Source of the DNA: Agroathelia rolfsii
Taxonomy: Eukaryota; Basidiomycota; Agaricomycetes; Amylocorticiales; Amylocorticiaceae
DNA length: 64,000 nt
Reading direction: 5' to 3'
NCBI GenBank assembly: GCA_018343915.1
Contig: JABRWF010000007.1
Location: forward strand, 434,001 to 498,000
The position numbers and the translations under genes were made by a program. Below are positions 36,522 to 48,225 of the stretch, piece after piece (the stretch's first letter is position 1; each line of letters begins with the position of its first letter). The notes under the pieces are model-generated. The model was given only the letters and a program-made list of their open reading frames with translations, was not told the origin of the DNA and did not search any database.

Positions 36522-39500
36522 CGTCATATTTGACTCTACGATGCACTAGTACTTGATCGACGATCCACGATTCCACATGCTAGTGTGCATGTATTTGATT
36601 ATTATTTAATTAATCTGATTTATTTGTACCTTTTCGAGCCTGCAATTGGGACAGAGACTGTTATCACCAATCGTCAATACTAATACATAAAATGAAGGGA
36701 AAGGGGAGCATTAGTATGCCAAGGCTTTCAAATTAATATTTCACTCATGTGTTTTCTCGTGGATAATACGGTGGCACTCACGCTCCAGACTCACTTTGGA
36801 TTTTAGATTTAATACTCTCTAAGTCGCCCTGCAGGGACGACCACGCGACAATTCTCGATCATATTTGCCAGGGCAAGGACGCACTTGCTCTTCTTAGTTC
36901 CAGGGTACTGGCAAGCATGCTGAACGGAATATACACGGATAGTAATTGGCTATAACTTGTGCTGGTGTAGCACCATTGGCAGACGGAGCACTATGCCGGA
37001 TCTACGGGCGTCCAGCCTGGAAAAAGCTGTGAGCAACCTTGCCCTTAGCAACCGTCGACTCAAGTAAATTGGCATATTCTGGATCCGAGTCAATATTCCA
37101 TTGAACAACCATCACGATTCACGATTTTGCAAGTCAAATTTGATACGAAATAAAGTCAATGATAGTGTTACAATTGGTGTTTCACCCATAATAGATTCAT
37201 TATTACTAGACATTACTAGTACTATATCAAAAGCCTGGCTATATTTTTCTCGAAACTTCCCACATGTTGCCTCGTGGATAGCTAAAAAAAAAGGCGGCCG
37301 TGAGAGTCGGATTAGTATGCAGTCTCTTTTGATATTGGTGTGCGAGAATTAGGACAGCCTCGGCAGCGATGATGGCCTATAGTAAAGTGGCGCATGAGGG
37401 TCGCAAGACGGTGTGGACGCGGCGAACTTTGGTAAGACCGTTGTAGCGATGTGTAAAGAGTAATATGTCGCTAATTTCTATGCGATATTGTACATTGGCA
37501 AGCGGTACAGGTACGAGAAGGTGAGACAGGCTTATTCTGCCTGTAGCCGCATCAACGTAGGACTAGAGTGCGAGTAACAACAGCCTGAGTTTTGGCAACC
37601 GCCGGCGATATTGCCAGTGGTGAGTGCCAGCACACAGAGTAAGTAAGGGGTGCGTCTAGGCTGTGTGCCAAGAGCAGGAGGGGAATGGACGATTCACAGG
37701 GGGGGGGAGAGCCTGGAAACCCGATATGAAAGATATGGCAGTGTGCCCACCGCGTAATGCGTTGAATGTCCGCGGAGGCTGTAGACAACTTTCCAACAGT
37801 TCGGCTAGCTTTTGCGTAGATCTTGACTCTAGATCTGATCGATAGTCGGCTGCTGTCACGTATGATTGCATATGCGAGTTTATTTTGTTCCGGATCTTCT
37901 GTCGCCGATCCCCTTCCCACTTCTCCCATTAGGACACCAGTCGCATATTGCCAAGTTGGGTTGTATACCGTTGCAGCAGCATCAATGAGTCTTGTTTTCA
38001 ACGAGACCAGCTTTTCAGCTCAAACATCTGATTAAGCGTACTTTGTTATGAAAATTCGTCTGTATAGACAGAATGATTGTGCCCGGGCCGGTGTACTGTA
38101 CCCACAATTTCCCGCGGTATGACGACATGGTCGCATGTCGGTGATGTCATGGTTAACCCGAGAGACGCGGCCCAGGCCAACGCCTGGCATATTATCGCCA
38201 GTGCTCGCTCGCACGCGCTTGGACAGTCCTTTCTCTCGACTTGTCCCTGGCTCAATACTCGTCGATTTCACCACCAATGCAAAGACATAAACTCTTGTCA
38301 GCCTCCTTTGTACTATAACGCTCGCGGGTTTCGTATCTCTTTAGTTTCTGTTTTGTTAATCAGTCCTCAGGCTCTGCGTATGATCAGTTCTTATTAACTG
38401 CTCTCTCTCTCCGGACCTCTTGTTCTTTCTGTTCATGATCTCCTGGCTACTTCCACAGCCCTCAGCCCGCATAACATCGCACTGATCGCACCGACACATT
38501 GATAAGCGTGCTGCTCAAAGCTACACCCCTCGATTGTGCACTTTGCCTGGCAGCCGTCAAGTTACACTATGGCTTGTATTCATGTCTTCATTTTACAACT
38601 TATGCTTTACGAAAACATTACTATAACATCTAGATTTCAATAACAAAGACGGTGATAAAGACGGCATACATACAATAATTGCAAATTATGACCACCCAGC
38701 TGACGCTCTTGTGCACCACATCACCACGGGGCCCGCTAAACCACTGCAATCATCTAGACCGTCGCACGGCCAGTTGCTTTATTGCATGCGCCTTTGTGAG
38801 TGCCGACTAATCACCTGAGAAATCTGTATCAGACTTTAACACCGTAATCATAATCCATAGGAGCTCTTTTACATCGGTCACGGGTAACCCGCACCGTTCT
38901 CACCGTCCCCTTATACCGCTAACGCCGTACCGCCATCCGTACGCGCATACATTCACCAACTCATGCCGTCCCATGACTGGCTTGTGAAACAGTAACACTT
39001 CACGTTTTTATGATGTGGCAGTGTTATCATTACCTTGTACGAGCCCACCAATACCCGCATTCGACCTTGTGCGTTCCCAAATACCCGCACGCTTATTAAA
39101 CGTTGGGCAGCATGGTGATAACAGGGAAGCCAACAGTTTAACAAGGCCGTGATGAACACCGGAGCTTGGACCTTGGTCTCTCTTGCTGGCTTCGAGAACT
39201 TCCTGCGAGCTCTTCGTCTTCTTCTTCTTCGGCTTCGGCAATAGACGTTGCCATCATCATCATCGTCAGACTCCGCCGCGTTATCATCATCCATGCATCA
39301 TGGGATTTAATCAGCATGCCCCCTCCGGCATGTACACGTATTGGGGGGAAGAGGGGGGGGGGCAGGGATCGATGGATGCCCCAGTTGGAACTGGTTCACC
39401 AAGCCCGACGAAGCCTAGGGCACTGGGTATATGCGCTTATACAGCCCGCATCGCACGGCTTCCACACGTTTCATGTACGGCAATTTTCATTGACAAAAGG

Positions 39501-39750
39501 AAATGATATGCGTCATGTGGACTCTTATACAGAGAGAAGAAAGGAGAAAAAAGGTGATGACGCATGACTGATGACATCTTTTTTGCGAGTCGGGTCGGTT
39601 TTTGTAATGTGCTGACAAGTTGCCCGCGGGCCAAGGTAGGAGAAAAAAGGTGGTATTTGCACAGGGCACCAGATCGAACAGTTGGGGTTATAAATACTTG
39701 ACTACGAGCCTATTCTTTAATAGCAAATAGATATCAGAAGTGCAGAAATA

Positions 39751-39770
39751 GAGAGAGAGAGAGAGAGAGA
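39751..39770. repeat. (GA)10 microsatellite
   Basis: Ten perfect GA units, about 0.8 kb upstream of the MFS transporter. Confidence 0.85.
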
Positions 39771-40543
39771 AATGAATGGGCTGTAGAAAGAGACTCGGGG
39801 AATGGAAGTCGTTTGTAATGCACAATGTCTTAGGGACTGGTAACGAGGTCTTTCCGATCACACTATCAGTGGAGAAAAATAGCCATTTTGATTTTGATGT
39901 GACGAGAAGACCGGAAATAATCGAGGTCCATGCACCTCTCTTACCTGGTAGACTAACCCGCGGCCATCTTGGGAGTTCCAAAAAAAAAGAAAAAAAAAAA
40001 ATCAAAATCCGCGCAAGTCTACGGAATTCTCCCGGACGGCAAGGCTGAACGGGGATCTGGAAGGCGTGGTGTTGTCATTGATATGCTTCTTACTATTGTG
40101 TATACCGACTCTTTTACCGGGGGTCGACTTCTTCCTGATCGGCGCGGACTAGTATGTGGGTGCTTTTCCCACAGGGATTGTCGTGTTGCTCCACTGGATC
40201 ATCTACCAAGCAATCTTGGATGACACACATTTGGAGAGACTGAACAAGTTTAATCTGAGTTTGCTTCGTAACCGATAGGGCAGATACTACGCGGTTTTGC
40301 CGCACGGGGCTGCGCGGTTTATTGATTTGGAAAAAAATGGCCAGTCGTTCTGTCGGCCGTTGATTACTAACGACTTGGAGTATGCCTGGCAGCGTAGGTG
40401 GGATGATAAAATTAAATAAAAGGCAAGCGATACTGACCCCCAAGGAGACAGGAAAATCATCAGGATTGTTCCTTTGTACTCCCTTTCCCTCCCTTTCTCT
40501 TTCTTTCTCTCCTACCGATCCAATAACGACCCACCTAACGATC

Positions 40544-42546
40544 ATGACGACACAAGAGAGAAGAACGAGCGTTGACGTCGCAGTCGACAACCGCCTGCAA
40601 GAGACATCTGTCGAGACGCAGTCGCAGTCAGGCGAAGTCGAGCTCGCAACATCATCACGTACCATTACCCCAGAGCCGTCACCCCCGCCGGCAGTGACGC
40701 CCTTGCCAAAACTTCAGCTGGCCCTTGTACTCTTCATGCAACTTTCCGAACCAGTCATCTTCAAAATCATCTTCCCATTTGTAAATCAGTTTGTCCGTGG
40801 CACTGGGATCATCAACGGTGATCAGGCCAAAACGGGCTATTATTCAGGTGTGTGTGTGATTCTAGGCTCTTATTCAAATATAAATCAGGCTAACGCCTAC
40901 GTAAACAGGTCTTATCGTTAGTGCTCGTTTTTATAAACTCAATTACGTTCAACCCTTACTCATTCAAATGCCATTGATTTCTTATAGGAATCGTGTTTCT
41001 ACGCAACAGAGGCCCTCGCTATCCTGTCCTGGGGTCGAGCCTCAGACCGTTTCGGACGCAAGCCAATCATGCTCACGGGCCTGTTTGGCTTGGCATTATC
41101 GACCGTGAGCTTTGGATTTTCCCACCAATTCTGGAGCGCGGTCCTTGCCAGATGCGCCGAGGGAGCACTTTGCGGCAACATGGGTGTTGCAAAGAGTGCC
41201 TTGGCAGAACTGTCCGATTCGACAAACAGAGCAAAGGGTAGGCACACAAATCTAATTCGTGTGTGACTACGTACCTGATGAATCTGTTCCCCCCATAAAG
41301 CGTTTTCCTTCATTTCGATCATATGGATCATCGGAAGCACTCTCTCGTATGTACACTTTTGAGGGGAAAAAAAACGTTGCCCTGAAATTTAACCTTCAAT
41401 AATCTGTCGTAGACCTATTATCGGAGGCGTGCTTGCCGAGCCAGCAGATCGTTGGCCAAATACTATTGGTCGTCTGAGCTTTTTCCGCGAGTACCCGTAT
41501 ATCCTACCATGCATAGTTGCAGCTTGTGTACCATTAATCTCCGGAATTTGCGGAGTTGCTTTCCTAAAAGAGGTGGGTGTCAAAATCCATCTCCGTCTAA
41601 CAGGGTTTTGTTCGCTCACAATCATAATCCATGCATCGCCTTGCAGACACATCCAAATCCCCAAGGGCTTGCCTTTTTCCGCAAGAGGCGAGTACCAGAC
41701 GAAGAAAAGTCGACATCTACTGTCGGCAACTCGGATTCCGCAAAACAATACCCGGAATCTGAGCTCGAGAAAACACCCACACGTGAGATGACCTGCGAAT
41801 CGGAGGTGATGGAGAAAAAGAAGAGCGGCCCGCCCCCGATCAGGTCCTTGCTCGACCGACGTCTGCTGATATCCATAATCAACTACGCGCTTTTGGCATT
41901 TGCTGATCAAATACTCACGGTCCTCGTTCCGCTCGTGTACTCCTCCAAACCATCCCTCGGCGGATTGAATTTCAGCAGCTTCACGATCGGTATTGTGCTC
42001 GGCATTTGGGGCGTTATCAACGGCATTTTCAACATCGGTTTCGTGCCCATGCTAATACGGAGATTCGGAATCAAAAGGCTTTTCGTGGTATCTACCTTCA
42101 GCATGCTCGTGAGCTTGTTGATGTTCATTGCTATCAACACCATCGGAAGGCAGGCGCACAATGATGATGCGGTTGTTGGTGGAAAGGCGTGGGCCGCTAT
42201 AGTCATACAGCTTGTTTGCTGGATACCAGTTTTCATGGGTTACAGTAAGCCATAATTTGTCGTCCAGTCGAGTTTCATTTTTTTTTTGACCATGATCATC
42301 GTTCTTTGCCCAGCTTGCATATTTGTATTCATCAACGAAGGTGTAGACGACCAGTCTCGGGGTACAGTGAACGGCCTGGCGCAGATGTCGGTTTCCACTG
42401 TGAGGGCTATAGCACCCATTTCCGCGTCTTCCTTGAGCGCTGCAACGATGCAGTCCGATCTCGCAGGCGGGAACCTGGCGTACATTGTACTTGCTGTGAT
42501 CCCATTGTTGTGTATATTAACGTCATTCCAGCTACATAACAAGTAA
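40544..42546 (+). CDS. Major facilitator superfamily transporter
   Basis: Seven exons (40544-40847, 40909-40916, 40988-41237, 41301-41346, 41413-41572, 41647-42244, 42314-42546) give 532 residues. The first half has a long Ser/Pro-rich N-terminus, then LQLALVLFMQLSEPVIFKII and, after an 8-nt exon, YYSGLIESCFYATEALAILS followed by WGRASDRFGRKPIMLTGLFG, the MFS signature loop between helices 2 and 3. Later come FWSAVLARCAEGALCGNMGV, GGVLAEPADRWP and a second helical bundle ending with DQSRGTVNGLAQMSVSTVRA. The layout fits the fungal drug:H+ antiporter-like group (ZIFL1/tetracycline-resistance-like) common in Agaricomycetes. The substrate is unknown; efflux of small molecules is a family-level guess. 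A cytoplasmic linker of about 70 charged residues joins the two halves. Confidence 0.88.
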
Positions 42547-43175
42547 ACGCGTTAGATTGTATACTATATATAAAGGTAGCTTTTCCATTAGGGTATTAGA
42601 GGGTAGATTTTTTGGGATTTCTTTTGTATACTTGATCATTTCTTTCTTTTCTTCTTATGTACTTGTTTTCTTGTGCAATGTAAAATGAATTCCATCATGC
42701 AGTAGAACCGAGCGGATGATGATGAATGGCGTTTAAAGCAACCTGAGAGGATAGTTGGTGTCAGTCCGTGCGGGGATACCAATGAAAGGTATATGCAAGG
42801 CAAAGTATCAACAAAAGTACAAGGAGTAGTGGGTATCAGTATCATGGCTTTAACAGACCCGCAAATCAGAAAGTGGGAAATATCATAGAGCTGAGCCTGA
42901 GTAGGCCTGAATGTCCGAGTCGTCGTGGTTTGATTCAGACTGCCGAGCCTGTCAGCGCTCAGGTTTTACTTCCGATTAAGTAACATCACAGACCATCACA
43001 GTGTCACCGTGACGGTTAAACAACAAACTATCGGCAATTGCCAGTTTCTTGTCAGTGACAGTGCTTGCTAGTACGGGCTATATCAAGAAGTTACTCAAAC
43101 CCAACAACTATATTAATACACTAAGGACCATATTCCTGTGGGACCAACGCATCCAGCCCTTACTGCAACTACGTC
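42547..43175. other. Intergenic region MFS to COA1
   Basis: This is the 3' flank of the transporter and the promoter of COA1; nothing else is recognised in 0.6 kb. Confidence 0.5.
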
Positions 43176-44081
43176 ATGCTTCCTGCTATTCAAATAGCTC
43201 GCCCTACTGGCAGACTCTGTTGCAACCATTTGCACCAGCGTCCTAGATCTGCAATAGCATCATTCACCCGAGGATACGTAGCAAACGCATCTCAAAACAC
43301 CTCTACTTCATCATCCGGACCTCAGAGCCAGCACCCCCAGGCACCCCGTCCAGCAACCTTCGCACATCCTCGTCGACCGGCTCGCGAGCTACCGCGTATC
43401 GAGGTATCTCCTCGTATTTACTATCCCTTATGTTCGAAGCTTACTTACTCAAGACCATGCATGAATGTTGAATAATAAAGAGGCAATGGCCCGTACTGTT
43501 GGCCACTGCCGTAGTCGGTGTCACCGGCTGGGCCGCGTTCTACTTCTTTGCGACAAACGAGGAGAAGGTGTCAAGCTCAGTCGTGCAACAGGTGATGAAG
43601 ACGCTCAGGGAGGATCCCGGCGTAGACGCCTTCCTCGGTGATGCGATTCGGCCCGAGCCAGCGTGGTACTTGAATGGAAGTCCGCTTATTAATGGGAATG
43701 TAATGCTGTTTTTTTTTCTTTCTTCGATTTCACATCTCTTCTGAAAGAATGTGGAGACGAGCTTAACCTTTTTTTTCTTCTCCTGTAGATTGCTCAGCTG
43801 CAAGGAAACATAGACATTGCTTTCCGAGTAAAAGGCCATAAAAGTACGTACATGGACCTCCATTCATCAATTTGTACATCCAACCGAAGCAACCGTCAGA
43901 TTCGGGCACGCTCTATTTCACGAGCATACGTAAGACCAAAGGTGACCCGTTCCAAATTCGTAAGTCACTCGGAGACTTCCTTTGCTCGATTAGCCACATG
44001 CTGAAAAAGACGTGCTTCACAGTGCGGTTTAGGCTGATAGGCGACGATGGGACTGTATTAAATATACCCACCACCTTGTAA
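43176..44081 (+). CDS. COA1: Cytochrome c oxidase assembly factor 1
   Basis: Five exons (43176-43403, 43481-43699, 43789-43843, 43900-43959, 44023-44081) join to 206 residues. The N-terminal 70 residues are basic, Ser/Thr-rich and acid-poor, fitting a mitochondrial presequence. One membrane helix follows (PVLLATAVVGVTGWAAFYFF). The intermembrane-space domain has the family's VVQQVMKTLREDPGVDAFLG, DAIRPEPAWYLNGSPLINGN, IAQLQGNIDIAFRVKGHK and GTLYFTSIRKTKGDPFQI segments, closing with LRFRLIGDDGTVLNIP. Coa1 acts in early Cox1 assembly at the inner membrane with Mss51 and Shy1; this role is taken from yeast. A separate reading that continues straight after ATTC at 43959 gives unrelated residues and is excluded by family similarity. 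Confidence 0.85.
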
Positions 44082-45050
44082 TCACCTTGGTAGGCGCTAA
44101 CGGGGAATGGATCGGTAATCGAGCATTACTTAACCCATTCTTTGTCTTTGGCGTGTGTCTCAAGAGCAGACTCGGGGCTTGGCTTGACACCTTCCTACGC
44201 AATGGCGTCGACTTCGAACCAACACATGGCATGCTTTTAATAAATGAAAATATCACTCACCCCCACTCGATAGATGTCAATAATATCACACACGTCCACA
44301 TGTACTAGCCTAATAATGATATTGGGACCAGATCCATCGCCTTTGGTCTACGAGAAGGAAGATGGCCGACCTTCTAAATTTTAACCCGATCGGCGCCGCC
44401 ACCTGACGTGTGAGTGTGCCTCGAAAAACACAGACTCAAGATTGCCTTTTTGATGAGCCGCACCGAGCAACCCAAGTGCATGAGAAGACAAGAAGTGGCC
44501 GGAAATTTAGATGGCCGGTCCTACACCACGTAAGGATATCGACGATCGTACCTAGATACAGACCTCAGATATTGCGAGTTGCACGAACCGCAATAAAGAT
44601 ATCACTCTTCGGACACTTATTCGCCTCCGTCCGTGCTGGCTCATCCCACCGGAGCCATCTCCATTTGCTCAGGCTTGCACTCTTTATTTTTATCATCACT
44701 TCCTAAATAACACACGCAATAGCAACTTAACGACATGTGTATAATGATTTGCTTGAAGAAAATGAATGATGACAACTGTGTTAGAGTACAAAAAAGTAGG
44801 CAGACAAGCATCAAAGGAAGAACTAATAATGCTGCCGCCGGCTTGCCAAAGGACGGCTTGATTGTGTGAAACAAGATAGATTCGGAGTTGAAAATGACAA
44901 GAAAAAAAACCCACAGCACATGAAAGAGCACACACAAACGAGCAGTAAAGAACAGAACACGGAGGGTCAAAAAGTCATGATAAGATGACAGAAATAATGC
45001 GTGAAAAGAGCAAAGAGAGAGGTCATGGGGGCAAACAGTGTACAGGTGCG
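44082..45050. other. Convergent intergenic region COA1 / SCD6
   Basis: About 1 kb between two converging 3' ends. The part next to 45051 is probably the SCD6 3' untranslated region. No further gene is seen. Confidence 0.5.
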
Positions 45051-46603
45051 CTACCGTGCACCACCCGCTCCTCCTCCCCTGCGCCCACGCCCACCTCCAC
45101 GCCTGTTGTATCCCCCACCCCATCCACCAACATACGCACCAGGGCCCATGAGCCCGATCCCACCTGGCTCACCGAATGTTGCCACATTCCGCTCACGTTC
45201 TTCTTCGCGACGGTTCCTGCCTTGGCCACCGCCACCACCACCCCCACGTCTGCCCCCGCCACCCCCACGGCCGCCTCCGCCACTCTGGGCCTGGCCCGAG
45301 GAGAGTGTGTCAAAGAAGGACTTTTGCGGATTATACGCTTTCAACTCATCCTTGTTATTCTCACTCTCACTATTCTCATCGGTGTTGGTAGTGCCATTAG
45401 ACAACGCAGATTTGTCAAAGCGTGCATTGGAGCTCTGGAAGTCGAAGTCAGTCGGCGGGACTTCGATTTCGTTTGCAGCGTTGTTGTGATGATTATGATG
45501 ATTATGGTGGCCACCACGTCGGCCGCCACCGCCACGACCTCCTGTATTGTTATTGGCGCGAAGGTCGCCGATGGCACGCTCCACATTCTGCAGCGAGGCA
45601 GTGGCCGTCTGTACGGAGTTGGCACGGCCTGAAGGAGCAGCGCCGTTGACAATAGGAGCAGTTACATTTTGCATTGGCGAAGGTGTGGTCGCTTGTTGAG
45701 GCGCAAACCCAGCCTGTTGTGCAACCACAGGCTGTTGCGGGTATCCAGACGGGTATTGACCAAGTTGCTGTGGTCCTGGTGCCGATGAGGCCTAAAATGA
45801 GTTCGATAAGTATAAATTGTTCATCGGTCATAGATAGAAGTGAAAGGTCAGAAGGAAGGCAACGGAAGAATCCACATGGGTTTTTGCGCTCTCGGACTCT
45901 CGAGTCTATGACTCTTTTACATCCGTAAATGGCTTCATCATATATAGAAAAAAAGAGAGAGAAAAAATAGAGATCATTACGTACACCAATCACAGCAGGA
46001 TCGTCATGGACATTACGCGTTGGTGGGGGTTGATCTTCAACGCTGAGGTCCTTGACTTCGGAGGCGCGAAAGACTATATATGTATACGGCTCAGGCACAG
46101 GAGCGATGAACTCATGTGCAGGTCTAGATGTCGGATGAGTCGAATGAGTGGGCGTTCGATACAAGAAAAGCGACACGTAAGATTTGAGAAAAATAATGGT
46201 TGGATCAGAAGGAAGGCAACGGAAGCATCCACACGGTGTTTTTGCGCTCTCGGACAGGTGAGTATGTACTCAATTTACATCCGTAATTGTTTTCATCTTG
46301 AAGGAAGGAGAGAAAAATGGGGGAAAAGGGAACGCGACGCTCACCGCCGTTGCTCCGTGCCAAGCGAGTAGACTGGGCGACAGGTTTGAATGGGCAACGG
46401 GGTCGAAGAATAGCAAGAAGAGCACGCTTACCATGTGAGAGCTGGATCGTGGCCGCCTCTGGGTTGATGCCAGCAAGGATGCCACGATAGCGCACGTCAG
46501 AGTGGGAGATGATAGAGATGGGTTTTCTGAAGCAGGAAATGAGTACGAAAACGAGAGGAATGAGAAATCTAGAGTGAACGCACCCGATGAAACTGGTAGC
46601 CAT
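45051..46603 (-). CDS. RNA-granule protein Scd6/LSM14 (Sum2)
   Basis: Five exons (46603-46584, 46526-46432, 46372-46345, 46123-45985, 45791-45051) give 340 residues. The N-terminal LSm14 domain reads MATSFIGKPISIISHSDVRY, RGILAGINPEAATIQLSHVY, SLGTEQRRPAHEFIAPVPEP and YIVFRASEVKDLSVED. Then come a Gln/Pro linker, a PPTDFDFQSSNARFDKSAL FDF box, a KAYNPQKSFFDTLSS FFD-like box, a VATFGEPGG TFG-like box and a Gly/Arg-rich RGG tail. The VYSLGTEQRR codons sit on a 28-nt exon. Scd6 binds eIF4G through the RGG tail and Dcp2/Dhh1 through its other parts, repressing translation and promoting decapping in P-bodies. Introns 1 and 2 are 57 and 59 nt, but introns 3 and 4 are 221 and 193 nt and each hosts a snoRNA-like element. 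Confidence 0.93.
45843..45946 (-). ncRNA. Intronic box C/D snoRNA, snR52-like, copy 1
   Basis: It lies inside SCD6 intron 4 on the transcribed strand. A perfect C box ATGATGA (45941-45935) and a D box CTGA (45851-45848) are 83 nt apart. Directly upstream of the D box is TGCCTTCCTT, complementary over 10 bp (12 with one G-U pair) to the highly conserved 18S rRNA stretch AAGGAAGGCA. By the rule of five nucleotides from the D box this points to the A in AAGGA, equivalent to yeast 18S A420, which is guided by snR52. The rest of the element has a near-copy in intron 3. The terminal stem is weak, so the ends are approximate. Assignment rests on motifs and recalled rRNA sequence. Confidence 0.68.
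46200..46304 (-). ncRNA. Intronic box C/D snoRNA-like element, snR52-like, copy 2
   Basis: It lies inside SCD6 intron 3. It aligns with copy 1 over about 90 nt, sharing TTACGGATGTAAA, GTCCGAGAGCGCAAAAAC and the whole 3' guide CTTCCGTTGCCTTCCTT followed by the D box CTGA (46208-46205). Its C box is AAGATGA (46299-46293), one mismatch from consensus. The 18S guide is identical to copy 1, so it could methylate the same site or be a decaying duplicate. Conservation is highest at the guide and D box, as expected under selection. Confidence 0.58.
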
Positions 46604-46870
46604 GAGGGAAATGAGCACGGACAGGCCGTCGACACGAAGGCGGGCGCGGTGTGTGGCTGAGGATTGGGACTCCGACGGGACCCCCGGTGGCGCGGAAGGC
46701 GGGAGGAGGGCGGTAGGGGTCCTGGGCGTCACTGGCTCACGCTCAAACAACGAGAGGAGTAGTCACAGCAGCAAGCGTGCGTCACATCCTCATTAGCATC
46801 ATGGACAGACACCACCATCTGCGTTGTTGCCGTCGCTGACGCCCTCAATGGGCTACCACAGATCACCACA
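46604..46870. promoter_or_regulatory. Divergent promoter SCD6 / basic proline-rich protein
   Basis: The 267 bp between opposing start codons serve both genes; no other feature is seen. Confidence 0.45.
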
Positions 46871-48225
46871 ATGGACCCACACGCCCATTCCTTTGTGCAC
46901 CACGACGCCGCATCGGGTGCTTCCGCCCGCAAGCGCCTCCGCGAGAACGAGTCCGAGAGCCAGCGTAAAAAACGTGAAAAGGCTGCAGAGCGCCAGAGAA
47001 GGAAGCGTGAGCGCGATCGCAACAAGAGCGCTATGGCTTCCCTCGAGAGCATGATGGCATACGCTGATCCCGCCTCCCAGCATCAGTCTCATCCTAGCTT
47101 GCCACCTGAGATTGCCCAGCAGCAACAGCAACAGCACCAGCAGCAGAGTCCTACATCTGTTTCAGCCGTGTCCCAGGCCCAGCCATCCAGGCGGCTGCAG
47201 ACGCCTGAGCAGATCAAGCAGGAGCTTTCTCCAAAGGAGCTCGAGCGCCGCGAAAAAACTCGCCAGGCCGCGCGTGAGCGTCAGGCAAAGCATCGCCGCA
47301 TGGTCAAACAGCGCAAAATGCGTGAACTTGGCCTTGATATGGGCAACGAGCTCATGCCTGCCCCGATGGGCGAGATGTCTTTCCACCCCCCCTATCCACC
47401 CCCACCCCCTGGTGGCTCTGCTGATCTACAGCACCTACCACCACCGCCTGGCGCACCAGGTAACCCAGCTGTTGAGCCACCCTTTCCCCATGGCCAGCCT
47501 CCTGGTGGACAGACGTTCGCATCGACGCTCTTGCTTTCTTTTTCCTGCGCCCCACTACTCAAGAGCCACCTGCTACGCAGCCTGCAGATGACCAATGAAG
47601 AGCTTGCCTCACTCGAACCTGTGATTGCAGAGGCCTGGGACCACTGGGATCGTCAGGTAATACCATGGCATTTCAATCACGACGTTTTTAAGATTTTTCT
47701 CAACTTTTCCTCTTTGATCAACAGCGTCGTATGCACCATCAGTTTGCTGCCGAACACGCCGCAAAGGCTGTTATGGGCGCCGGAGGACCTCCACCACCCC
47801 CTCCCGGCTTTTCGCCTGTCAATTTTGATCACACACAAGCACCCCCGCCACATCCGAACGATGCCACCGCAGCCGGTGGCCCCCCTCAACCGCACGATTT
47901 CCGTTCACGCTTTCGCGGACCACTGATGGCACCCTCCCCTTTCCGGGCTTACACAGATACGGCGACACCCACGACCAGCGCAGCAACTTCTGCTGCTCCT
48001 GCCGTGACGGCTGCAGGTGCAGGCACTAGCATTAGCGCTCCTGTCAGTGCTGCCGGTGCCACCAATGAGTCTTCCATCGATCCTTCGTTGGATGCATCGT
48101 CGACGGCCCCGGCTGGAGGAGCTGCGGGTGATGGTAGCGCTCAAGCAGCAGGCTCTACAACGGCGATCGACCCTAACTTGAATCAAGCGCATGTTAAGGG
48201 GGAGAACAGCAAACTGGACAGGTGA
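46871..48225 (+). CDS. Proline-rich protein with two basic helical regions, unrecognised
   Basis: Two exons (46871-47656 and 47725-48225) give 428 residues. Residues 17-55 form a strongly basic, helix-prone stretch (ARKRLRENESESQRKKREKA then AERQRRKRERDRNKSAM). A Gln-rich patch follows and then a second basic segment, ELERREKTRQAARERQAKHR then RMVKQRKMRELGLDMGNE. The middle has YPPPPPGG and PPPPGAPG runs, and DEPVIAEAWDHWDR-like helix text spans the intron. The C-terminus is Ala/Ser/Thr-rich. The basic regions suggest nucleic-acid binding in the nucleus, but there is no clear bZIP leucine ladder and I do not recognise the family. The exon-1 stretch after GGQTFAST is unusually hydrophobic (LLLSFSCAPLLKSHLL) and could hide an unmodelled intron, although no frame-keeping GT-AG pair was found. 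Confidence 0.7.

Larger units (their letters stand above)
34948..40543. other. Gene-poor 5.6-kb region
   Basis: No conserved protein, RNA gene or complete mobile element could be supported. It contains a (TA)n tract at 36503-36521, a (GA)n tract at 39751-39770 and long stretches rich in short palindromes and homopolymers. The ORFs at 35136-35606, 37552-38001 and 38953-39567 are overlapping readings on both strands, some through low-complexity codons (poly-Arg, poly-Ser, poly-Asp from the same GAN repeat at 39220-39290). The pyrimidine-rich sequence just before 40543 is probably the MFS gene promoter and leader. Confidence 0.5.

Noticed and set aside
39166..39567. Plus-strand ORF with poly-Ser and Ile runs, and antisense Arg/Asp-rich ORF
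   Set aside because: Both are different readings of one low-complexity GAN/CTT repeat; no domain and no conserved flank.
45848..46298. Introner-like element explaining the duplicated intron sequence in SCD6
   Set aside because: The duplicated block does not include splice sites, and its ends coincide with C and D boxes, which fits snoRNAs better.
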